DNA from: Hyphomicrobiales bacterium
GTDB taxonomy: Bacteria > Pseudomonadota > Alphaproteobacteria > Rhizobiales > Devosiaceae
NCBI GenBank assembly: GCA_027082895.1
Contig: JALWTJ010000345.1
Coordinates: 1 to 16,063, forward strand
Length of the DNA: 16,063 nt
Direction of reading: 5' to 3'
Within the stretch, counting starts at the first letter, position 1, and each line of letters opens with the position of its first letter. Shown here piece after piece: positions 1-5,852 of the stretch. The translations under genes were made by a program, and so were the position numbers. The notes under the pieces were generated by a model. The model saw only the letters and a list, made by a program, of their open reading frames with translations, searched no databases and had not been told where the DNA came from.

Positions 1-298
1 GTCCAACCCCGTTCTCCTGTTCATGAAGGGCACGCCGGACTTCCCCCAGTGCGGATTTTCCGGACAGGTGGTCCAGATCCTGAACTATCTGGGGCTGGAT
101 TTTGAATCCATCAACGTGCTGGAAAATGACGGCATCCGCCAGGGCATCAAGGAATATTCCGACTGGCCCACCATCCCCCAACTGTATGTGAAAGGGGAAT
201 TCATCGGCGGCGCCGACATCGTGCGCGAGATGTTCCAGGCCGGCGAACTGCAGGCCCTGCTGGAAAAGAACGGCATTCCCGTTGCCGCCAAGGCCTGA
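1..298 (+). CDS. grxD: Monothiol glutaredoxin, Grx4/GrxD family (5' truncated by window edge)
   Basis: This is the C-terminal part of a monothiol glutaredoxin. Such proteins bind a [2Fe-2S] cluster with glutathione and hand it to client proteins in the cytosol, often with BolA as partner. The reading frame is open from base 2 (S-N-P-V-L-L-F, then MKGTPDFPQCGFSGQ), so the start codon lies before the window; the ATG at 23 is an internal methionine of the conserved FMKGT motif, not the start. The active-site CGFS is present with a single cysteine, as are the WPTIPQLY segment containing the cis-proline and the GGADI segment that contacts glutathione. The stop is followed three bases later by the next gene. 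In many alphaproteobacteria bolA and purL lie just upstream, which would be expected off the left edge (inference). Identification is secure. Confidence 0.97.
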   Translation, partial: SNPVLLFMKGTPDFPQCGFSGQVVQILNYLGLDFESINVLENDGIRQGIKEYSDWPTIPQLYVKGEFIGGADIVREMFQAGELQALLEKNGIPVAAKA

Positions 299-301
299 AC
301 C

Positions 302-772
302 GTGCCCGCCTCCCAAAGGACATGGAACGTCTACCTGTCCGGTGAAATCCACACGGACTGGCGCGAACAGGTGGCGGCGGGCGTTGCTGCTGCCGGGCTC
401 CCGGTGCGTTTTTCTGCCCCCGTCACCGACCATGCCGCATCCGATGATTGCGGTGTGGCCATTCTGGGGGCCGAAGAAAAGAAATTCTGGCACGATCACA
501 AAAGCGCAAAGATCAACGCTATTCGCACCCGCACCCTGATCCGGCAGGCCGATATCATGGTGGTGCGCTTCGGTGACAAGTACCGGCAATGGAACGCCGC
601 CTTTGATGCCGGCATTGCCAGCGCCCTGGACATTCCGTTGATCGTGATGCATCCGGAGGAATATCAGCATGCCCTGAAGGAAGTAGACGCCGCTGCCCTG
701 GCGGTCTGCCAGACCCCCGGACAACTGGTCGACATCCTCACCTATGTCATTACCGGCAAGCTGGCCGGCTGA
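302..772 (+). CDS. YtoQ family protein
   Basis: A 156-residue cytosolic protein beginning with GTG at 302. No ATG exists in frame before about residue 80, and the conserved N-terminal motif SGEIHTDWRE (residues 13-22) must be included, so GTG is the only reasonable start. That motif is the hallmark of the YtoQ family, which I recall as having a fold related to nucleoside 2-deoxyribosyltransferases; the biochemical role is not established to my knowledge. A later segment (FGDKYRQWNAAFDAGIASAL) fits the nucleotide-sugar-binding-like second half of such folds. The gene starts three bases after the grxD stop with only a weak AAGG upstream, which suggests translational coupling. Family assignment is confident; function is open. 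Confidence 0.88.
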   Translation: MPASQRTWNVYLSGEIHTDWREQVAAGVAAAGLPVRFSAPVTDHAASDDCGVAILGAEEKKFWHDHKSAKINAIRTRTLIRQADIMVVRFGDKYRQWNAAFDAGIASALDIPLIVMHPEEYQHALKEVDAAALAVCQTPGQLVDILTYVITGKLAG

Positions 773-800
773 AACCAGCCCCCTCGCCCGTCTGCCAGCC

Positions 801-842
801 CCTGCCCCCCCGGAAATGCAACCACCGGGCAGGCATCATTTT
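801..842 (+). terminator. Possible intrinsic terminator after grxD-ytoQ
   Basis: CCTGCCC (801-807) and GGGCAGG (827-833) form a perfect 7-bp inverted repeat with a 19-base loop, followed shortly by TTTT (839-842). The long loop and short T run make it a weak candidate. Its position between two + strand genes fits the end of the grxD transcript. Confidence 0.35.
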
Positions 843-939
843 CCCTCTTGCCAATGCCGGACAAAGGGCGTCAACATCGGCATGACAGTGAGCGGGGCGA
901 ACCACCTGCCCCCTCACACATCTCATCCAAGAGTTGAAA

Positions 940-2178
940 ATGACCCTTTCCCGGCACGGCGAGTCACCTCGCACAGGCATTTCGCGCCCCGAATTCATCG
1001 CGCTCATCGCCGCCCTGATGTCCCTGAACGCGCTGGCCATCGACGTGATGCTGCCCGCCCTGCCCGCCATCGGGACCAGTTTCCAGATAGCCAATCCCAA
1101 TGACCGCCCCCTGATCCTGAGCGCCTACATGCTGGGCCTGGGCGCCGCCACCCTGTTCTTTGGCCCCGTGACCGACCGGTTCGGCCGCCGCCCGCCCCTG
1201 TTTGCGGGCATCGCAATTTATGTTGGCTCCACCCTGCTGGTTCCCCTTGCCCCCAGCTTTCTTGCCGTTCTGGTGCTGCGCATGATGCAGGGAATGGGCG
1301 CTGCCGCATTCCGTGTTGTGGTGCTGGCCGTGGTCCGGGACAAGTATGAGGGGCGTACCATGGCCCAGATCATGTCCCTGGCCTTCATGATGCTGATGCT
1401 GGTGCCCATCCTGGCCCCCGGCATCGGCCAGACCCTGTTGCTGATCGGCCCCTGGCAGGGCATCTTCCTCTTTGTCGGGCTGGGCGGCACCCTCACCGGC
1501 ATCTGGGCCTTTTTCCGCCTGGCCGAAACCCTTGCCCCGGAAAACCGCCGTCCCATCTCCGCAAAGGCGATCGTGGAAGGTTTCCGGGTGGTCTTTACCA
1601 ACCGCTTTTCCATGCTTTACGCCATTGCCGGCATGCTGGTCTTTGGCACCCTGATGGGCATGATCAACTCCGCCCAGCAGATTTTCGTTGACCACTATCG
1701 GCTTGGCCCCCTGTTCCCCCTCGCCTTCGCCGGCATGGCATCCTTCATGGCCCTTGCCTCGTTCCTGAATTCCCGGACGGTGCAGAAGGTCGGCATGCGC
1801 CGCATCGTGCATGCAGCCCTGCTGCTGTTCATCACCTCCAGCGCCCTGCTCAGCCTTCTCAGCCAGCTTGTGGATGTTCCCCTGTGGCTGTTCCTCGTTC
1901 TGCAGACCATCAACCTGTTCACCTTCGGCTGGACATCAGCCAACATGAACGCTCTGGCCATGGAACCGCTGGGGCAGGTGGCGGGCACCGCCGCCTCCGC
2001 CTTCGGGTTTTTCCAGACCATCGGCGGCGCCCTGATCGGCCTGGCCATTTCCCGCGCCTATGACGGCTCCATCACCCCCATTGCATTCGGCTATCTGATC
2101 GTGGGGCTGAGCGCCCTGGCCATGGTTCTTTGGGCCGAAAAGGGCCGGCTGTTCGGTGTGGGCACCGAACCGGGCTGA
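940..2178 (+). CDS. MFS multidrug exporter, Bcr/CflA type
   Basis: A 412-residue inner-membrane transporter of the major facilitator superfamily, 12-helix drug:proton antiporter type. Helix 1 carries LAIDVMLPALPAI, matching the Bcr/CflA pattern (an acidic residue followed by LPALP). The loop between helices 2 and 3 carries motif A (GPVTDRFGRRP, about residues 75-85). RMMQGMGAAAF and VVRDKYEGR correspond to the conserved helix 4-5 region. Repeated long hydrophobic stretches cover the rest. I chose ATG at 940, with AAGAG at 929-933 seven bases before it; a TTG two codons upstream is possible but less likely. Substrates cannot be read from sequence: family members export drugs such as bicyclomycin or chloramphenicol, or metabolites such as amino acids. 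Confidence 0.9.
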   Translation: MTLSRHGESPRTGISRPEFIALIAALMSLNALAIDVMLPALPAIGTSFQIANPNDRPLILSAYMLGLGAATLFFGPVTDRFGRRPPLFAGIAIYVGSTLLVPLAPSFLAVLVLRMMQGMGAAAFRVVVLAVVRDKYEGRTMAQIMSLAFMMLMLVPILAPGIGQTLLLIGPWQGIFLFVGLGGTLTGIWAFFRLAETLAPENRRPISAKAIVEGFRVVFTNRFSMLYAIAGMLVFGTLMGMINSAQQIFVDHYRLGPLFPLAFAGMASFMALASFLNSRTVQKVGMRRIVHAALLLFITSSALLSLLSQLVDVPLWLFLVLQTINLFTFGWTSANMNALAMEPLGQVAGTAASAFGFFQTIGGALIGLAISRAYDGSITPIAFGYLIVGLSALAMVLWAEKGRLFGVGTEPG

Positions 2179-2361
2179 TAACCGCCGGAAATGCCGCCCG
2201 CCCTGCATTCGTTGCGCTCAACGCGGCCCCGCAGCGAAAATAACCCGCACACCCCTTGCCGCTGCTGTTGCCCCTCGCCGCCGCCTCTTGCCTGTGGAAA
2301 GGAAAACGATCGCGCGCTGATTCGCCCCTTCGGTTCCTCCGGGGACCGGACCCGGGGTCCG

Positions 2362-2404
2362 ATTCGCGGACAATTTCCCGTGATTGCCATCATTTCGGGA
2401 CAAT
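2362..2404 (+). repeat. Direct repeat pair, 30-bp period
   Basis: ATTCGCGGACAAT (2362-2374) and ATTTCGGGACAAT (2392-2404) match at 10 of 13 positions, with the last seven bases GGACAAT identical. The start-to-start distance is exactly 30 bases, close to three helical turns, as expected for two copies of a protein binding site on one DNA face. The assignment as an operator is inference. Confidence 0.4.
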
Positions 2405-2431
2405 AAGCACTCCCTGAGTTGTCTATCCGGC

Positions 2432-2450
2432 GAACCTTTGGCTAAGGTTC
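2432..2450 (+). promoter_or_regulatory. Perfect 7-bp inverted repeat upstream of the SbmA/BacA-type gene
   Basis: GAACCTT (2432-2438), five-base spacer TGGCT, AAGGTTC (2444-2450), ending 60 bases before the GTG start. It could be an operator for a dimeric regulator or an RNA hairpin in the leader. There is no T tract, so it is not a terminator. Confidence 0.4.
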
Positions 2451-2510
2451 CCCTCCGGCATCCGTTTCCGGAGCGCCCGGACCAGACTCAATTCGTTCAG
2501 GAGAACAAAA

Positions 2511-3776
2511 GTGTTTCGTTCGTTTTTCCCCATGCCAAAACTGTTTTTTCCGGCGGCCCTGGCATGGATCGCCTTTGCCATGCTTCTCTGGTTCACGGTC
2601 AATGACCAGATGGCCGCACTACTCTCCGTCGGGGATCTGATCGGCATCAAGCCGACCGAACAGGATCCCAGCCCCTTTTTCAATCCGGGCAAGGTCTGGC
2701 TGTACCAATATGTCCTGATGACCGGCTACCTGTTCTGCGTGCCCTGGTACTTCTACAAGCGAACCCCCTGGTTCTGGTGGTCGGTAGTGGGAACCGTTAC
2801 CATCCTGGAAGTGGTCTATTTCAACGTGCAGATCAGCGCCTGGATCAATGACTGGTACGGGGATTTCTACAACATGATCCAGCAGGCCCTGACCGAGGCC
2901 AATTCGGTTGCACCCGCCGATTTCTACGGCAAGATCTTCACCTTCGCCTATGTGGCCCTGCCCAACATCATGGCACTGGTCCTGAACGCCTTCTTCATTT
3001 CCCACTACCTGTTCCGCTGGCGGCGGGCCATGAGCGCCTACTACATGGCCAATTGGCCCACCCTGCGCGATACCGAAGGGGCCTCCCAGCGTATCCAGGA
3101 AGATACCCAGCGCTTCGCCCGCATCGTGGAAGGGCTCGCCACCTCCGCCGTGGCCTCGGTCATGACCCTTATCGTGTTCCTGCCCCTGTTGTTCAACCTG
3201 TCCCAGAACATCACGGAGCTGCCCCTGATCGGCCCCGTCAACGGCTCCCTTGTCTGGGTAGCGCTGGTTTCGGCGGCCTTCGGTACGGTTCTGCTGGCCG
3301 TTGTCGGCATCAAGCTGCCCGGCATCGAGTTCGACAACCAGAAGGTGGAAGCCGCCTACCGCAAGGAACTGGTCTATGGGGAAGACCATGAAGGGCGCTC
3401 CCAGCCCGTCTCAATCCGTGAGCTGTTCCGCAACATGCAGAAAAACTACTACCGGCTCTATCGCCATTTCCTCTATTTCAACGTGGCCCGCTACGCCTAT
3501 CTGCAATTGTCCAACTTCGTGCCCATCATCGCCATGGGCCCGGCCATCCTGACCGGCGCCCTGACCCTGGGCCTGTTCCAGCAGATCAACAATGCCTTTG
3601 GCCAGGTGGAAGACAGCTTCAAGTTCTTCGCCTCCTCATGGACCACGATCATCGATCTGCTCGCCGTCTACAAGCGCCTGCGGATTTTCGAAAGCCACAT
3701 CCCGGCCAATTCTCCCATCGCCTATGATTTCGACCACGAACATTTCCTGGCCTCGGGAGCAGACCCCGCGCAATAA
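2511..3776 (+). CDS. SbmA/BacA-type peptide transporter, inner membrane
   Basis: A 421-residue integral membrane protein of the SbmA/BacA family. Family members take up proline-rich antimicrobial peptides, microcins and bleomycin using the proton gradient, and BacA is needed for chronic host infection or symbiosis in rhizobia and Brucella. The family motif EGASQRIQEDTQRF is at residues 189-202. Hydrophobic segments lie near residues 12-30, 63-80, 88-105, 143-170, 211-230, 246-266 and 330-355. The protein ends soon after the membrane region, without an ATPase domain, and its length is close to E. coli SbmA (about 406). GTG at 2511 has a strong AGGAG (2499-2503) seven bases upstream; the ATG at 2532 lacks one. 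It stands alone after a long leader, so is probably its own transcript. Confidence 0.92.
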   Translation: MFRSFFPMPKLFFPAALAWIAFAMLLWFTVNDQMAALLSVGDLIGIKPTEQDPSPFFNPGKVWLYQYVLMTGYLFCVPWYFYKRTPWFWWSVVGTVTILEVVYFNVQISAWINDWYGDFYNMIQQALTEANSVAPADFYGKIFTFAYVALPNIMALVLNAFFISHYLFRWRRAMSAYYMANWPTLRDTEGASQRIQEDTQRFARIVEGLATSAVASVMTLIVFLPLLFNLSQNITELPLIGPVNGSLVWVALVSAAFGTVLLAVVGIKLPGIEFDNQKVEAAYRKELVYGEDHEGRSQPVSIRELFRNMQKNYYRLYRHFLYFNVARYAYLQLSNFVPIIAMGPAILTGALTLGLFQQINNAFGQVEDSFKFFASSWTTIIDLLAVYKRLRIFESHIPANSPIAYDFDHEHFLASGADPAQ

Positions 3777-3811
3777 GGCGTTAAAAAGGTCCGGACAGGA
3801 AACGATCACAC

Positions 3812-3842
3812 AAAAAAAGGCCGCCCCGAACGGGCGGCCTTT
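3812..3842 (-). terminator. Intrinsic terminator of rpsD
   Basis: Arms AAAGGCCGCCC (3816-3826) and GGGCGGCCTTT (3832-3842) form an 11-bp perfect stem with a five-base loop. Read on the minus strand the stem runs into seven T residues (3818-3812), so it acts mainly on rpsD, whose stop is about 24 bases upstream. It may also stop + strand transcription from the transporter, though the T run in that direction is only three bases. Confidence 0.9.
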
Positions 3843-3865
3843 CTGAATGCATATGAAGCAGACAA

Positions 3866-4483
3866 TCAACGGGAATAGAATTCCACCACCAGGTTGGGTT
3901 CCATCTGCACCGGATAGGGCACGTCCGAAAGAACCGGGATGCGGGTCAGAACCGCCGTCATCTTTTCGTGGCTGACATCCACATAGTCCGGCACATCCCG
4001 CTCGGCCAGCGCGATGGCTTCCAGAAGGATCCCCAACTGCTTGGAACGCTCCCGCACCTCGACCACGTCGCCGACCTTGACCCGGTAGGAAGGAATGTTG
4101 ACCCGCTTGCCATTGACCAGAACATGGCCATGATTGACGAACTGGCGGGCAGCAAAGACCGTGGGAACGAACTTGGCCCGGTAAACAATGGCATCCAGGC
4201 GGCGTTCCAGCAGACCGATCAGGTTCTCGCTGGTATCCCCCTTCATCCGCACGGCCTCGTCATAAACCCGGCGGAACGACTTTTCGGTGATCGAGCCATA
4301 ATAGCCCTTCAGCTTCTGCTTGGCGCGCAGTTGCAGACCAAAGTCGGAAATCTTGGACTTGCGGCGCTGCCCGTGCTGGCCCGGACCGTATGAACGGACA
4401 TTGACCGGGCTCTTGGGGCGACCCCAGATATTTTCGCCCAGACGGCGATCGATTTTGTGCTTTTGTGAATGGCGCTTCGACAT
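3866..4483 (-). CDS. rpsD: 30S ribosomal protein S4
   Basis: A 205-residue primary assembly protein of the 30S subunit that binds 16S rRNA directly. The N-terminal basic region opens MSKRHSQKHKIDRRLGEN and continues with SYGPGQHGQRR. The S4 RNA-binding domain includes LERRLDAIVYRAKF and ARQFVNHGHVLVNGKRVNIPSYRVK, and the C-terminus VEFYSR is typical. The N-terminal zinc cysteines found in some S4 proteins are absent, the usual C-minus form. The start follows GAAAGGAAA at normal distance. The gene is monocistronic, as is common in alphaproteobacteria, with a good promoter about 170 bases upstream and a strong terminator after it. Confidence 0.98.
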   Translation of the reverse strand: MSKRHSQKHKIDRRLGENIWGRPKSPVNVRSYGPGQHGQRRKSKISDFGLQLRAKQKLKGYYGSITEKSFRRVYDEAVRMKGDTSENLIGLLERRLDAIVYRAKFVPTVFAARQFVNHGHVLVNGKRVNIPSYRVKVGDVVEVRERSKQLGILLEAIALAERDVPDYVDVSHEKMTAVLTRIPVLSDVPYPVQMEPNLVVEFYSR

Positions 4484-4538
4484 CGCGGTTTCCTTTCATC
4501 ACTGAAAAACAAAAGAAACGCGCCCTCCTCTGTCCTGC

Positions 4539-4559
4539 AAAAAAACCGGCGAACCGCTT
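4539..4559 (-). promoter_or_regulatory. Hairpin with T tract in the rpsD leader, possible weak attenuator
   Basis: In the rpsD leader, AAGCGG, loop TTCG, then CCGG and seven T residues (minus strand, 4559 down to 4539). Three G-C pairs close a UUCG loop, then a G-G mismatch, then A-U pairs. It resembles a weak intrinsic terminator about 55 bases before the start codon. S4 represses its own synthesis in other bacteria, so a leader control element is plausible but unproven. Confidence 0.3.
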
Positions 4560-4650
4560 CCTGCAGAACCGACAGGCTTCCAGTGACAAGAGAAACCTCG
4601 GGTGCGCCTGTAGAAAGCATCAAACCGGACAGCTTCCTTCAGGTGCGCGC

Positions 4651-4679
4651 GTTCTATGGGGCCACCCGCCAAATGTCAA
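4651..4679 (-). promoter_or_regulatory. Sigma-70-type promoter for rpsD
   Basis: On the minus strand a perfect -35 box TTGACA (4679-4674) is followed by a 17-base spacer and TAGAAC (4656-4651, 4 of 6 to consensus). Transcription would begin near 4644, giving a leader of about 160 bases before rpsD. Confidence 0.7.
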
Positions 4680-4715
4680 GCAGCAGTACAACTGGCCCCG
4701 GCACCCGGCAACGTC

Positions 4716-4721
4716 TATAGT
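4716..4721 (+). promoter_or_regulatory. Candidate -10 box for the phosphagen kinase gene
   Basis: TATAGT matches the -10 consensus at 5 of 6 positions, 30 bases before the start codon. The best -35 at suitable spacing (CTGGCC, 4692-4697) is poor. It lies back to back with the rpsD promoter. Confidence 0.4.
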
Positions 4722-4751
4722 CCGGCCACCGGTCAAAGCGGAGGCCAATCC

Positions 4752-5852
4752 ATGGACATCAACACGAAAAACCTTGGGCACACCATCAGGAACATCCGCA
4801 GGAAACACCCCCGCAACCTGATGGCAGCCAGTTTTGACCCCGAATGGTTCGAACAGCTTTCCCCGCCCATGCAAAACCGGTTCATGGCCATCATCAATAC
4901 CGGCATCAAAAACCCGGACAGCACCATGGGAGCCTATGCCATGGATACCGCCGACTATGCCGATTTCGCCCCCTTTTTCGACCGTCTGATCCGCGCCTTT
5001 CACAAAATCCCGCAGAACAGGCCCATCCGCCAGATTCACGACTGGAACACGACCACGAAAAACTGCGACCTGGCACAAATCGACCCCGCCCTGAACAACA
5101 TCTCCATGCGCGTGCGCGTGGCCCGCAATGTCAGCGGTTTTCCCCTGCCCGGCGCCATGAACAGGACTGATCGTCTCCGGTTCGAGGAAATGGCGCGAAA
5201 AGCCTTTGCCGCCCTTCGTGCCGACCCCGCCTTTGGCGGGCACTATCTGTCCCTTACCCCCGGCGCTCCCGATGAAATCTCAAAAGAAGAATATCAGTGC
5301 CGGGTCGCCGCCCACCAGATGTTCAAGGACATGAGCCGTGACCGGTTCCTGAACGCCGCGGGCATTTCCCATGACTGGCCCCATGGGCGAGGCATGTATG
5401 TTTCAGCAAGGGAGGATTTTCTGGTCTGGGTTGGCGAAGAAGACCAGCTCAGGATCATGGCCATGCACACAGGAAGCAACCTGAACGCTCTTTTCGATCG
5501 TCTGCACGCGGGCGTGGAACGGCTGGCAGGGCTTTTCCCGCCCTTTGCCATGTCCCCCAAATATGGCGCCATCGCCTCCTGCCCCACCAATCTTGGCGCA
5601 GGCATGCGCGCTTCCGTACATGTCCGTCTGCCCCGCCTGTGCGCAAAAGACCCCGGCCTGAAGGAAATCGGCACGCTGGCCGAGCAGTTGGGCCTTGCTG
5701 TTCGCGGCGCGGGGGGCGAACATTCCGGTGCAGGTCCGGGCGGTCTGGTGGACATTTCCCCCTCCGCCCGGCTGGGCGTAACTGAAATGCAAATCATGCA
5801 ACGCCTTCATGAGGGCATTGCCGAACTGTGGAAGCGGGAAAACTCAATCTGA
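4752..5852 (+). CDS. Arginine-kinase-type phosphagen kinase (ATP:guanido phosphotransferase)
   Basis: A 366-residue cytosolic kinase expected to transfer phosphate reversibly between ATP and a guanidino compound, probably arginine, making a high-energy phosphate reserve. The helical N-terminal domain includes KNPDSTMGAYAMD (53-65), matching the guanidino specificity loop, with Tyr62 at the position of arginine-kinase Tyr68. The catalytic domain has SMRVRVARN (118-126; Arg120, Arg122, Arg125), FLVWVGEEDQLR (223-234; Glu230 as catalytic base, Arg234), SCPTNLGAGMRASVH (276-290; Cys277, Arg286) and VRGAGGEHS (317-325; Arg318, Glu323). Having both domains distinguishes it from the protein-arginine kinase McsB. 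I chose ATG 4752 because GGAGG (4740-4744) lies seven bases upstream; an ATG 32 codons earlier has no such site. Gly228, Gln232, Ala283 and Ala320 replace usual Asn, His, Thr and Thr. Base composition resembles its neighbours. Confidence 0.93.
   Translation: MDINTKNLGHTIRNIRRKHPRNLMAASFDPEWFEQLSPPMQNRFMAIINTGIKNPDSTMGAYAMDTADYADFAPFFDRLIRAFHKIPQNRPIRQIHDWNTTTKNCDLAQIDPALNNISMRVRVARNVSGFPLPGAMNRTDRLRFEEMARKAFAALRADPAFGGHYLSLTPGAPDEISKEEYQCRVAAHQMFKDMSRDRFLNAAGISHDWPHGRGMYVSAREDFLVWVGEEDQLRIMAMHTGSNLNALFDRLHAGVERLAGLFPPFAMSPKYGAIASCPTNLGAGMRASVHVRLPRLCAKDPGLKEIGTLAEQLGLAVRGAGGEHSGAGPGGLVDISPSARLGVTEMQIMQRLHEGIAELWKRENSI

Larger units (their letters stand above)
2179..2510. other. 332-base non-coding region upstream of the SbmA/BacA-type gene
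   Basis: No convincing gene is seen on either strand; open frames here lack ribosome sites and family resemblance. The region holds a palindrome GGACCC-G-GGGTCC (2348-2360), a 13-base imperfect direct repeat (2362-2374 and 2392-2404), a perfect 7-bp hairpin (2432-2450) and three GANTC sites (2319, 2361, 2485). No strong sigma-70 promoter is evident. It probably contains the promoter and control region of the next gene. Confidence 0.6.

Noticed and set aside
964..1812. 282-codon open frame on - antisense to the Bcr/CflA gene
   Set aside because: Dominated by Gly, Gln and His with no motif; mirrors the membrane-protein codons on the other strand.
2619..3389. 256-codon open frame on - antisense to the SbmA/BacA-type gene
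   Set aside because: Gly/Asp/Gln/Val-rich without any recognisable motif, and the + strand frame is a conserved transporter.
4656..4751. 32-codon N-terminal extension of the phosphagen kinase
   Set aside because: No ribosome site before ATG 4656, overlaps the rpsD promoter, and the extra residues do not resemble the family; ATG 4752 has GGAGG at ideal distance.
4752..5852. Kinase as McsB-type protein-arginine kinase
   Set aside because: McsB lacks the N-terminal specificity domain seen here and is found with ClpC and McsA in Firmicutes; neither partner is in the window.
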